Positions 1-12,559 of a stretch of DNA of 64,000 nucleotides are shown here, in pieces. The first letter of the stretch is position 1. Each line of letters begins with the position of its first letter. The notes under the pieces were generated by a model. It was not told the origin of the DNA. It worked only from the letters and a program-made list of their open reading frames with translations, and searched no databases. The DNA lies in assembly GCA_000181795.3 (NCBI GenBank), contig CM012953.1, positions 12,070,006 through 12,134,005 of the forward strand. Reading direction: 5' to 3'. Source of the DNA: Trichinella spiralis (taxonomy: Eukaryota > Nematoda > Enoplea > Trichinellida > Trichinellidae). Made by a program: the position numbers and the translations under genes.

Positions 1-1550
1 CTTAATAATTAAATTAATATCATCCTTTTTCAGAGATGAAGCAGTTTTCAAGTTTGTAGAAAAAATATTCAAAAATGTAAAATTCTCAAATTGCTTGCTT
101 GAAATTGCTTTATAATATTTTATGAATAAGAATTCATTTAAATGAGGTATTGAGTTCTTAAACTGAGGTTCTTTAAATTACCCTTTCCTTCATGAGCTGT
201 CTTTTCGATGGTAAAGTTATGTGAAAAGAAAAATGATGAACATTTATCTATTATTCATACGTAAATGCTTCCAATGACGGATTCTAGTAGAACTTATTAA
301 ATCCTTTAATAACAAATTATGTAATGCTGAGTGATATTTGAAATTTCTCTTCATTTTAAAACTTGTAACATGATATCTATGCTACAGATCAAAATGTTGT
401 CAGAAAAAAATATTTATTCATCATTCAGTCTGATACGTATAAAACGTCAAAGTCATTAGCATTTGAAATATGTAAAAAATGTCATACTAATAAATTTTCC
501 TATGGATAATAATATAAAAATTATTTTTAGAAATATTTTGACTTTGAAAAGCAACATTTTATATGGATTAGCATTAAAAGAAAAAAATTTTTATCTTTAT
601 AAAAGTGTTAATATTAAACTGAATGATTTCATATTTCGTATAGATTGTGTGCATGTAAGTAAATTTATAAGCACAATCAAAGCTTCTTCTACATGAGAAA
701 AGTAAGAATTTATGTGAATTTAGGAAAGTGACAAACAGAAGAAAATGGCGTGAAATCGATATACATGTCTGTTTCAAAGTTTCAAGATAATAGCAGAAGA
801 GTGTCAGATCAAAGGAAATCGAAATTCAAGTCATAGACACATTTTCCACACACAAACATGCACATGACCGCCAAGTGCAAGCCATATCACGGTAAATAAC
901 GTCAAATTTGCTCAGTAATGAAAAATCAAGCAGCTGACAGAAAATCATCATGAATATCTAAATGAACAAGACTAGATATTAATTTAAACATGGATTTGTC
1001 AATTTTAAAATTCGCACACTGATTTAAATCATTACATCTCATGCTTCGATTACACAATTTCAAATGGCATTTTCTGTTTGATATTTTTGTAAAAAACGTT
1101 CATATCACTGACGATAGAATGTCTTCATTTCAGGTGAGGAAATTGCAAATTATGACTAATAACCTAGAAACGTCATCGGGAAGTTACTGACTTCATTATT
1201 ATTATAAACGGCTAATCCCAAGCGTTTGCTTAGATTCGTAGAAAATTCTGCTTTGAACCTTCGGTTGAATATATCATAAATATGTTTTGCATAAATTGGG
1301 TTTTTAGTTCTAATATCTAAGACTACACTTATGCTTTCAGTGTGCAGCAAATTAAAAAGAAGAAGAAACAACTTAAACAATCAAACAACAGAAGTATAAA
1401 AAAATATCGATTTTTATTTGCTAAAAAACAATAAAAAATAATAATACATAATTTAATTTTTCCGTTTGAAAATTATTCCGTCAAACGTACTTCAGGCAGG
1501 GATAGATGAAATTCTATATTTTCTAATCTATCACAACAGCAGCAGTAAAT

Positions 1551-1576
1551 CAACAACAACAACGACGACGACGACG
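1551..1576. repeat. (CAA)n/(CGA)n trinucleotide tract
   Basis: About four CAA/ACA units run into about five ACG/CGA units, ending in AAT. It lies in non-coding sequence. It is a simple microsatellite with no sign of being translated. Confidence 0.8.
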
Positions 1577-4500
1577 AAATTCAACTTATTCGTCATGTAT
1601 TATTATTTCAATTGTTGCTTGTTATAAAGTATTATTTTAATCAATAAAAAAATATTATTTTTTTATTTGAATAAGCTCAATCTTTCAACTTTCAAAAACA
1701 ACAACCTACAAATACGCTTTGCAATAAAATGATTTCCAATTATGATTAAAAATGAAGAAACTCTAAGGAGAATAAGAGTGAAATTTCTAATGACAACTAA
1801 TGAAACCGTGAATCTGCACAATTTTCTTTTTTGACAATCTTTGAGTATTATTTTTCAATACATCCATATCAGTTGAAGTTGAAATCAATTTTTCAAGCAA
1901 GCAAGCAAAACGAGATATAAAAAAATTGTCAGTGATCAAGCATGCGTGTCTGAGGACTGTACAAATGCAATATCATTTGATTAAAAAGGTATTCATAAAT
2001 ATGCTATTAAATATACAAAAACTGTGTTCAAATATTTTCCATATTTACAGATGTATACCAAATTCAATTAGTCACAAATTTATTCACACTGCCTGTTAAT
2101 TACTGAATGATTCAAATTCCATTATAAATGGTCAATTAATTGAATAGATGGATAATGCTTTGTTTACGAATAAAATTTATAGAATATTATTAAAAATTAT
2201 TCTTAACTACAAATACAATAGCAGAATTAATATAGAGCGGATTTTATCATACTATCATGATTAAAGTTAAGAGGTAAAAAAAGGAATAACTAAAATTAAA
2301 GGGTGTGCATTTTCTGAAATGCATGCAATCGCTGATACGTTAAATTTTGATTTTGAAATTTCTCGACTCTACAACCTGCCATGTTGAAAGCGATATTGAC
2401 TTTCAAAATATTTAAAATTCGAAAATCAATTTTCAATTTAGCCAAAGCTTTAGCTGATCATAAAATTTATTTGACATCTCCCATATGCAAATTAATACTC
2501 TGTTGCATATTTAATTTCATTAAACTCCAAGCGCATTAATGCATACATATTACATTACATGCTATTTTTAAAACTGAATTTTGAAATTATATTACATTTT
2601 ACATCACAACAAATATGTTTTAAACTCATTTTTTGTCTCATCTTATTAGATAAATAACAAAATAATGAAAATTTGAAATCACAAGATCATCTAAATATAA
2701 ATTTGCAAAAATGGCATTTACAAAATGTATTCTGAAATATACCCAGGAATTTTTTAATTAAATTTACCGCTAAAAAATTAAATTTCACTATGAAACAAAT
2801 TACTTAGGAAAAAGAATAACAAAAAGTGAAATTACAGAATAAGCGTTGCAATTATGGGAATTATTTCTGCAAATTATAAAAGTGAATTTTAATTTAAAAA
2901 ATATAAAACGTAATTTTATATCAAATATAAAGTTTAATCAATGTAGGTTTTATTTTAAAAGAGTATTTCAAAAATTTTCAAATGCAAATGCAATTGCTTT
3001 TTTCATTGTCTTACACCTGTTAATCATCTCTTATCACGTGTTTAAAATCATCAGAATGCATTTTCTAAATATTTATATGTATCAAAAAATCGTTTTAAAA
3101 TCACAGCCACGAGAAGGCAATTTTGAATTATTGCTCTTGATTGCATTAATTCATCAAAAACTGAAAATACAACCAAATGATCATGTTCAAATTAAAAATT
3201 TGTTCTACATAATTATTTTATTATTTTACAGTACAAATTTTATTTCCTTCATTAAAAATTGAGTAATAATAATAATATTATTATTATTATTTGCTGCCTG
3301 ATGAACCGTGCAAAATTACAACCTATTCAAAAGAAAGATGTTTGACAATTTGTATTTGTATGAAAATGCACTTGATCAGAAGTGCAATATTAATTGAACA
3401 TCGTGAAGTACAGCATGAAATTAGAAAGCAGTATCTTGTGGAACTAGTGAAAAATTTATAAGCATGTCACTGGTCAATTATTAAGTAATGAACAGATCCA
3501 CCAACTTATGTTATGCTCAATAAACAAAAGCAAGGATAAAACTGTGAATGGATTTTCAGTTGCAATTTTTATTTTACGAACCGACATTATGGCAAAGTTT
3601 GCGCGAAGTTGATGCATACTGAACTCATCTGTTGTTGCTAGTTTGTCCATAAAATTTTATTTAAAATTTTAATAGCCACAGCAACCGGAAAATAAATATA
3701 AATACAATTGTTTAAGCATTGCTAGTATCTATGATTTCTTCTCAGCAAGTTTACTCTCCCAAAGCTCGAAGCTTTAATGTTGGAAATTTCAAGAACAACT
3801 GTTTTCAAAGAATTGCTTGCAACTGTTGAAGAAATTGCTTCGGCAGTTAATTCCGACGAGCTGTCACATGCAAACTAGCAAATTTTCCCAACAAAATCAT
3901 TACAACCATCATTATATCGGCGTGCATAATAGTCAATCGACTTTTTCAAATTTAGGTATATTTATAACTTTTGCGCGGATGAGGTGCAAAATTTACCTTT
4001 GAATAATTATACGATACAACAATAAAAGTCAAAAAGCAAAATATCCAATTGAATAATTGGAAGCACTTGAATAACTTCAAAAATGTAGATATGCATCGAA
4101 AAATGAAAAATGAATTTGACAAGAAACACATCAAGTTGTGATATTGCATCTTGTATAATGCAGTTGTATTTTCACTTTATCCGGTATACTAAATTCAGAA
4201 AATAAGAAAATATGCAGAATAGAACTTTTATAAAAATTAAAAAAAATTTACTTTTCATGTTGGGACATTCGGATATATGAAATTTCATTTCATTGATTTA
4301 AATTCAATAAGAGTAGATAAACAAAATAATGAAATTTGATAGCGCAGTATTGCTATTTTTTATTAAGCAAAAAAAGAAATTGAATTTAAAATTTTTCGAA
4401 CAATTACGAGTAAATTTAATAAAATTTTGATTTTCATTTTACATTAAAGTTTAAAGAAAAACCCTATTTCAAATCTGAAATATTTGAACACTCTGCAATT

Positions 4501-5473
4501 CCGATGATCAGATTTAGATAAAAATAAAGGAAAATATAAAATTTCAAAAAAATTGTCAAATTTAATTTTCAAAAAATAAAGATAGAAAACATTTCAATAA
4601 ATGCAAATTGCTTTAAAGGCTGCTGCTGAAAATTTAAAATGTAAATAAAAATGTGAAATGAGCAGATTTTCATTTTTCTTTTTTATATACATCTGACAAA
4701 ATGATATTTTAAAAATGTAAAATTCCTGAAAAACAAACCAGAAATGTAAAAAAATATTAATTAAAACTACTTTAATTATTATCGAGTTATTTTTAAATTT
4801 GTGGACGGAAAAGAGATTTGAAATTGTTTTTCTTAGATGAGATAAATGATTGAAAACATAAAATGCAATGAAATAAAGGTCTAATTTTATGGGAAATATT
4901 TATTCATTAAAAATGTTTTTTTTTCAAAAATTAGTAAATATTGAAATATATATTTTTTAAAATATTATGCATAAACTTGCAAGTGCATGTGTAAGCATGA
5001 TATAAAATAAAAATTCTTAAGAAGAAGAAGAAGCCGCTTTTGGTTTTTTGAAATATAAATTGAAATTATATTACTTGAAATGTGTTGCGCCTTTGTCAAC
5101 GGTCAGCTATGTGCAAGCGTAGTGCCATGAGCCAGTTCGCTATGCAATGATGACATTAATCTGCTCGAGCTTGGCTGGATGTTCATAAATATATTGACGA
5201 GATAATTTTCAATAGCAAGAATATCTTCCGTCTGAAAGGAGCAAAATTAAACAAACTAAATAAACAATTATGAAATGTTTGTGCAAACTTTGAATTCATT
5301 TATTTCTATATTGCAGGTACGTCGATGTCAAAAAAATTTATGATTCATATTTTTATTATTTATTAAATTCTTGGCGTTAAAAAAGAGAAAAATTTCCATT
5401 ATTTTATATTCAAATGTTGTACAGAATAACATGAAATTACAATTTCAATTTGTTGTTCAGTTTTGAACAATAA

Positions 5474-5734
5474 ATGACGACAATGCCATCAAAACAAAAG
5501 CCATCACACAATATCAGCAATATTATTGTTGTAATTCTACTGACGGTGTTCGTTCCTATTGAAGCATATATTTATTTCTGTTTTGAAATTTATTTGCTAT
5601 TGATGCTTTTAATCAACTTTTTAATGCTTTTGTATGTAAATAATTTTTGTTGGAACAAACTATTCTACAAATATTTTTTTGCTAAACCTATTTTATTTAT
5701 ACTAATTTTAATATATGTATATTTTTTTAACTAA
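5474..5734 (+). CDS. possible small membrane protein, unknown
   Basis: An 86-codon frame starts at a true ATG. A polar N-terminus (two Met, then Ser/Lys/Pro/His/Asn) is followed by two or three hydrophobic stretches (about residues 17-35, 38-56 and 68-85) that could span a membrane. A T-rich 3' splice acceptor (ending TTGTTGTTCAG) lies 13 nt before the ATG, the same arrangement as in confirmed genes of this window. I do not recognise the family. T-rich DNA readily yields hydrophobic translations, so this may be chance. Confidence 0.22.
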   Translation: MTTMPSKQKPSHNISNIIVVILLTVFVPIEAYIYFCFEIYLLLMLLINFLMLLYVNNFCWNKLFYKYFFAKPILFILILIYVYFFN

Positions 5735-7009
5735 TATATATTCATCTGTATCCATATAATTTTTTAGCTTTATACAAAAATAAGATGATGATGCATTTAA
5801 TTTGATTTTATATGGCAAATTTGTTCAATTGAATTGAGAAGAATAATCATTTCAAAATATCCAATCTAATCTAATTTAACTTTCATTTGTAATTAAATTC
5901 TTTTTTTTGAAGTTTACATAATATGAAAAATTTTTTCTGTTTTTACAAACAAAAATAGAGACAAATAAAATGCTGTTATTGTTCGCAAAATTATTATGTA
6001 AAACCAATCGAAAGAATAATTTAATAATGTTGAAAGTTAATAAATTTAAATAAATTTACATTTTTATCTCATAAAAATAACAGCTTAGCTTTCAGATAGC
6101 ACAAAAGAAGTTTGAAAATTAAAATTAAAAAAGAAAAATTGGTATATAATTTATTTTAAATCAAAACATCTTAAATAAAGATTATTATTATTTGAAAACA
6201 ATGAAAATTTGTCAACAATTTTAATAAAATACTCCCATTCGAAGCGTCCATCTATCGAATCATGTTTTACTTACTGAAAAAATATTTTTTACAATATTCC
6301 CTTTTAGAAATTTCAAACGCATCGTGTGGTAATAAATTAAAATATTTTCCTGATCATGAAAAATCAGCTAAGAAGTCAGAACAATTTTTTCTGACCACTA
6401 ATAATAATATTATTACTATTATTATTATTATTATTAATGTTTGGTATAGTGTGAAATGAAAATTAGCTAGCAAATTCGATTAAAGTCTATAAAATGATTA
6501 TTTTGGTCACAATTGAGCATTTCAATCAGACAAGCACAATGCAAGCAAACGGCAAACTCTGATCACGTCACGTTGGAAATCACTTTTCATCCAACTGTGA
6601 ATTTCCTTTTTTTTCCCATTTCTTTCAATTTATACAATACAGTTTTTCTAATAAAATACGTTTCAAAAAGCTTTTTTAAAAGAAAAAATTCATACTTAAA
6701 ATATATTAAAATTATTATATTGAAAAGAAAAATGCAAATTTCAATTTCATTTGTGACAATTTTCAAATGGAATTAAAGATGAAATTTATACAATGGAATG
6801 AATGAATAATGCAAATGCTTCAAACTGAAATCATCACATTTGAATATTTGTATATGCTGTTTCATTTATTTCACTTGCCTCGATTTCGATTTATTACAGT
6901 AATGGTTATTATTATATTATTATTGAAATGGAAACATTTTCAAGAACAAAAATTCCCAATCCACTTATAAAAAACAAACAAATATGTATAGATATACATT
7001 TCTATTATT

Positions 7010-8723
7010 CTAAATTAAATTTTTCACAGATGACAAAAAGCGTTCATTGAACTTGTCAACGCCAAATCGTTGTACGGAATTTCTAGCAGCTTCTTGCATT
7101 CGTCTTCGGACGTTTGGCGGCATTTGTAAAATTTTCACAATAGCATCCGAATATTCTTCGGCCGAAGATGCGGTAAAGCCGACTTTGTGGGTGTGAAAAT
7201 TTTTCACAATATCCAATTTCGGACCGCCGGAATCGTTGGCAACGACAATAATCCCAGAAGCCATCATTTCGACAATGCCTAAATTGAGCAATTTCAACTT
7301 CAATCATCGATATTTATTTTCATTTTCAACAACGTGAAACAGTTCTGTGTAGATAACGCAATAAAATTAATTAATTATTACAAAATCAAATTTACCAATT
7401 CCAAAATGTTCATTCCACATCGTGTGAATTCCAACAGTAGCTCCAGCTAGCAGTTCAACAAGTTCATCGAAACTGACGTTCACGTGCCAAACAATTTGAT
7501 CACTTGGAATTCCAATATCCCGAGCCAATTTTTGCAATGATCGCAGACGTTGCTGATCATCACTGTCTCGACAACCGCCAACAAGAGCCAGCTTGACATT
7601 TTTTTGATTCAAATTAGACGCAGCAAGCTTGTCCAAAAGTAGTCTGAAGCTTGCCAACGCCAACGGATAATCTTTCTCGGGTCGAAACTGTCCAATGGCA
7701 ATTATGCCAATAGAATCTGCATCGTTGGCACGTTCAAATGGAATCTTCTCAAATATACCAACATCACACGGTGGATAGACAAGAAACGTATACTCTGGAT
7801 TTCTCCAAAGTTCAAGAATGTGATTTCTTGTCCAAGTGGAGTTGACCATCACCACGTTTGTAGAACAGCCCGCAAATTTGTACAACAACGCGAACGCTTT
7901 GTAATAATAAAGCTTAGCCGCTGAAAAAAGAACACTATTGGAAATCCATTCGGCATGATTGTAAGCTGCCTTTTTCTCTTTCACAATTTCCAACATATCC
8001 GTACTGATAGTAGGATAATGTATATAGCAAGCGGTTTTGCATCCTCCAACATAGCGGAACATTGGAAGCAGAAATGCAAATCCTGTAGTGTCTATGAAAA
8101 CCGATGGCTGAAAACGAAACAGTGCCTCAAGACCAACAATCAAGCTAAATAAATTTTGAGCTAACAAAGTGAACCGTGGATACAGAGTATCTTTGAGAAA
8201 GAAACAACTGGCCAAGCGGACAAATTTGACAGTCGATGCAGTGAAACTTAGTCCAAAACGTTTTTCAACATTTTTCAAAATATCCTCATCAGAGCATTCA
8301 TAATCATCTGAATAAATGATAAATTCGACATTTTCGAATCTAAAAAAACAAAAAAATATTAATAAAGAAGAAAATAAAACTTTCTCAAATGTACTACAAG
8401 AAAAATTCATCATAAAAAAAATAAACAATTCAATCATCAATAAATAACTGAAATTTAATAATATAGAAATGTACCCTTTTATAGAGGAGAATATTAAAAA
8501 TAAAAACAAGAAATAACTTTATAATAAATACATACTTTTCCAAAGCTTTAATTGCACACCAAAGAACCCGTTCACCGCCTCCTCCACTGTTGCAATAGGG
8601 ATGAAAAAAAGCAATGAAACATTTCCCATTATTACAAGAACGACGGGACAAAAGACGAAATATCACAGCCAAAAGTAGTAAAAGTAACACAATGCTGATA
8701 GTCGTCCAACAAAGCATTAACAT
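7010..8723 (-). CDS. ALG11: ALG11, GDP-Man:Man3GlcNAc2-PP-dolichol alpha-1,2-mannosyltransferase
   Basis: Three exons (8723-8536, 8339-7396, 7278-7010) join in phase to a 466-residue protein, close to the family's usual length (about 490 in mammals). ALG11 adds the fourth and fifth mannoses to the dolichol-linked oligosaccharide on the cytosolic face of the ER, in the N-glycosylation pathway. Visible hallmarks are an N-terminal membrane anchor (about residues 5-25), the glycine-rich GGGGERVLW segment after HPYCNS, the GT-B nucleotide-sugar site NEHFGIG..VE with the EX7E pair split across the last intron, and [10 protein letters not shown] chose the ATG at 8723 because GTG at 8726 is only a near-cognate codon and an acceptor lies 24 nt upstream. 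The gene is head-to-head with BOLA3. Confidence 0.95.
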
Positions 8724-8949
8724 CACTACAACTTTAGAATAACATTTCTATAAAAGCATTCTTTTGTCAAAGTATATTACAAAAGTAAAAAACAACAATT
8801 CAAACACAACAACTACCCATTATGTCATACGCTGCTTTTTTTGAATTACTGCAAAAAATTTAAACCTGAAAATCACAAAAATATACTGCATGATAGTAGA
8901 AACTGATTTATGGATAAATTATATTTCCAGTATTACAAAAGAACAAATA
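8724..8949. promoter_or_regulatory. ALG11/BOLA3 shared head-to-head promoter region
   Basis: Only 226 bp separate the two divergent start codons. The stretch is AT-rich and holds two acceptor-like sites, one for each gene (TTTATAG on the minus strand near 8748, ATTTCCAG on the plus strand ending at 8930). A bidirectional promoter is inferred from the geometry. No specific transcription-factor motif is claimed. Confidence 0.5.
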
Positions 8950-9514
8950 ATGTGTTTTCTTACATATTTCAGGTAATAAACAAGCCTTTTTTACGAAATA
9001 ATTTTTGATTATATAATATGAATATTAACTTTAGAACCAAAACTTTCGAAAATACTGCAGAGCAGCAGCTGCAGAACAATCAATTGCTAAAATTTTGAAA
9101 GAAAAATTTCCAAAAGCACTGTCCATTAAGGTTCAAGATATTTCTGGTATGCTATTTAAATTCACTTTCAAAACTTAAATCAGAAATTAAATAAATGTCA
9201 AATATTCTGAACAAATCGGATTGTTTTTTTTCCTTTCTTAATATAAAGTTTTTTAAGCTACATACTTAAAAAATTTTGCTTACATTTAATCTCTGATGAG
9301 TCGATAATTTCAGGAGGTTGTGGGGCAATGTTTGAGGTGAAGGTGGTGTGCCGTACTTTTCAAAATAAGTCACTCGTTGAGCAGCACAAAGAAGTTAGTG
9401 AGGTAACCGTTTAATTTCAAGTTAGTTGCCCATTTAATTTCACATACTGTTTAGGCTTTGAAGAGTCAAATTCAGCTTATGCACGGTATTCGGATTATTA
9501 CTGCATCATCATGA
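8950..9514 (+). CDS. BOLA3: BOLA3, mitochondrial BolA-type Fe-S cluster factor
   Basis: Four exons (8950-8972, 9061-9146, 9314-9402, 9455-9514) give 85 residues. BOLA3 works with GLRX5 and NFU1 in delivering 4Fe-4S clusters to mitochondrial enzymes such as lipoate synthase. The BolA core is clear: ILKEKFPKA, VQDISGGCGAMFEV with the conserved cysteine of BOLA3, and the C-terminal MHGIRI with its invariant histidine. The first coding exon is only 23 nt (MCFLTYF), so the targeting sequence is very short and could be incomplete. The ATG follows an ATTTCCAG acceptor by 19 nt, which suggests trans-splicing or a 5'UTR intron. A poly(A) signal AATAAA lies at 9526, just after the stop. Confidence 0.9.
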
Positions 9515-9937
9515 AAGCAGGCTTCAATAAACAGCCTAATTTAAAGAATCTATCATTGAAAAACTGCTATCATGCTCACATCATAATAAATAATCCAATT
9601 GTTATTTTGCGCTATGTATTAATAATTTATTATTCACAAAACATTTAGGAAAGGTTAATCAGTAAAACACTAAAACAGTTATAAAAATTTGATTACTATA
9701 AACTAATAATTTCCAACAGAATATATTAAATTATTATTGAATTGAAGAAATTAATTTATAAATTTACTGTTTATTCAAGTAATATAATAGCAATTATTCA
9801 AAACGCAAATGAAAAGATAAAGTGAAATTATATAGTATTTCTGTTTGCGACAATAAAATATTCAATTTCACACTTACAATGCAGCTTATAATACTTCTTT
9901 TCAAACAAAACCTTACGGTACTTGGCTAAATAGTGAT

Positions 9938-10769
9938 ATGGTGAAACCAGCTTTACAAAAGTGTTTATCTTCTACAAAATTTCGTGTTACAAAAATAATT
10001 AACAGGTACAGTTTTTGTGTGGCATTTGAATTTTGCCATTATTTAATTTAAATAAATTTACTGAACCTAATAATTATTATTTGAATTAGAATTTTATCCT
10101 TTTCAATAACAGTCACTATAAAATTTTATGTTGATGTTTTATGATAAGCACTAAAAAAGGTTAAACTGTTGCATTAGCGTGGCAGATCATTTCAAAATTG
10201 AAATTAACCACTTCGTATACTGATTTTAATGCCTGAAATGCAGTTTATAAAAATGCATGGATTATATTTACAATTTTTGCATAATGTCTTTTCTCTTGAC
10301 AGAAAAAAAATATAATTTAAAGTTAGGTTCGGTTAAGTTTAAGCTGAATCTACAAAAACATTTATATATGTCAGCGATTTTGCGACAATTATTAGTTCCA
10401 TATTAGTGCAAATGCTGCTGCTCATTTTGTAAAATCGTCTCATATTACTAATCTGCAATCATTTCCATCTTAGTTTTGTTCAGTTTCGTACAGTGGCTAA
10501 AGAAGACCGTACTAACGTTTTTTTCCGTGGAAAAGATTGATGAAATTATCTGCAGCGACGTCCTTGATGCTTCAGCTGGGATTTTGTTGCTTCACAAGTT
10601 TGGCAATATGCCCACTACATTTTCTCATCTTCTCACAGATGAGGCGAGTAAAACCGTCGATGAACCCTTTCAATTGGAAGCTTTTCACTATATTAGCCAA
10701 ACAACAGATTCCATGCACTGCTTGCAGCTAATTTTCGCGTACATATCTCAGGAAGAACGATTTATATAG
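9938..10769 (+). CDS. two-exon gene of unknown function
   Basis: Exon 9938-10005 ends in an AACAG|GTACAG donor. It joins in phase to 10484-10769 (acceptor TTGTTCAG) to give about 117 residues. The start is uncertain: the frame is open upstream to 9854, so an earlier exon may exist. The second exon encodes a mixed, non-repetitive protein with balanced composition (Lys, Asp, Glu, Thr, His), including two CxxxxC-like spacings but no motif I can name. This composition differs from the hydrophobic noise translations of the region, which is why I list it. It sits between BOLA3 and the 3' end of TBC1D23. No function is assigned. Confidence 0.35.
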
Positions 10770-11379
10770 TTCCACCAATGTATTTTTATAGGGATGTCGT
10801 TTTTCAGGACAGTTTTTGCTGACCTTTTTTATTAATTTTTCTGATTATGACGTTTGACGGCATTTTATCGGTTGATTCGTTGAAAATGTTCTTCGTACGG
10901 ATCACATGCAAATGCTGTCTTTTATTTCTTATTGTTCTCTTTGTTTGGGGAATTCATTCGTTAATAATTCCTAATTGTGAATGGCTTCAACATTTGATTT
11001 TGGAATATTTGAGATAAGTTTGAAAAAAAATAGGATTTTATTTATAATTTCTACAACTTCAAATTTCTGCAACTTTTTAAATGCTCTAAAAATTTCGTAG
11101 ATGCCAACAAAAAAGCATTCATTTCTGATCCTACCATACGTAAACCACTTGAAACCAATAAAAATGTCGAACCAGTGTAAAGAAAATGGACCCGATATCG
11201 AACAAACCCAGAAACAACTTTTGAACTGAAAACAAAGATGACGACTATAAATGAAGATTTTCCATTATTAATTCATTACAAACGAATGGCAGGTAAAAAA
11301 CATATTCCACAAAGCTAACAAAACTAGTAGAATAAAAAATTCTTTAGAAAATTATAATATAAAGGGGAAAAAAACAAAT
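10770..11379. other. intergenic; one interrupted open frame
   Basis: This lies between the unknown two-exon gene and the convergent TBC1D23 stop. A plus-strand frame from an acceptor-like CGTAG at about 11100 runs to about 11305 with a single internal TAA. It is charged, non-repetitive and coding-like (see findings). I see nothing else apart from AT-rich sequence. Confidence 0.4.
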
Positions 11380-12527
11380 TCAACTTTCAGTACAATTGTT
11401 CAATATAGCCTGTTTGACTGACTTTGCACAATCGCCTGACTTTGGCACTATGTAACGTTCAACAATGTATGGACCATTTTGGGAGGCATCGTTTTCACAG
11501 AAAAACGTGAAAGTTAACAATTCCGGAAACATCCGGCCGCTAGTAATTTTATGTATCGAATCCAACGGATGCTTGGCCATGATATAAGCTTCGCCTTTTT
11601 TGCACACAGAGACGCGCAAAACAAGCAAAGCATCTTCTTTCACAACCAAATATCTGAAAAAGAAACGAACAATTTCAAACATTTTCACCATGTTTAAAAT
11701 TTTTTTTTTCAAATGACACACGTTTCAAAATGCTTTCCATCTTTCTCCACCTGCTGACATTCAAAGTAATTCAGCACGTCAGAATTGTTCAAAACTTCTT
11801 CCAGTACAACAATCTCTTTCTCGGATACACGTTCCCCAAACTCATCGTCACTTTCCTCTTCTAAAATACACAACAGACAACAATTTGACAAAAAAAATAA
11901 TTCTAAACAAATAAAAACCTGAGGAATCGCCTTCAACGATGCTAAAAACCGATGTTTTCCCACGATAAGGTTGCCCGTAACGGTCTGAAGCTTTCACGTG
12001 CCTTTAAATTTAAGCAAAACTACATTTATTATCATACATATTTAAAATTTTTTCTTCATATAAAAACTACTTTTCTACTTTCAATTGCCAACATATAAAA
12101 ACGTATGTTCACAAAATAACACTGTATATTCATTTAAAACTTGATATATAAAATATGCTTATTTAAAACGGTCAAACCTTTCGAAATTAGAGTAGTACGA
12201 ATTAGTAAAATTAAAAAAAAATATTTCATAACATAATCTATATAAGTTATAAATTTTCACTGCAAAAAGTAAAAAGTACCAATAACAAATAACATACGCA
12301 TTTCGCTTTTCATTTTCGTTTGCAGATTTTTTCAAAGCATTTTTCAAACGTTTCAACACGGACGCAGACTGGAATAAAATACAAAATAAACTGTACAATT
12401 GACAAAGACAAAAAACTGATCATGCTTTTTTCATCTTGTTTATCACGTAAGATGAAGCGGCATTTTCAAAATTATCCAGCTTCGAAACAACGCTCATTTC
12501 TTCAATATATGCAGACGGTATTGAAGA

Positions 12528-12559
<32 letters not shown>

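Larger units (their letters stand above)
1..7009. other. AT-rich region without a supported gene
   Basis: No conserved protein family can be recognised in either strand here. The sequence is extremely AT-rich, with many short (ATT)n and (TAA)n runs. The open frames are mostly hydrophobic low-complexity translations of T-rich DNA. Two frames are unusually long or well placed and are discussed separately (2846-3262 and 5474-5734). Promoters or long introns of a gene outside the window cannot be excluded. Confidence 0.6.

Noticed and set aside
3263-3295. (TAA)n/(ATT)n palindrome as a terminator or CRISPR-like element
   Set aside because: It is a simple AT trinucleotide repeat that is self-complementary; such tracts occur many times in the window and there are no spaced repeats.
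7083-7307. Minus-strand ORF overlapping the last ALG11 exon
   Set aside because: It is an out-of-frame shadow of the ALG11 C-terminal exon.
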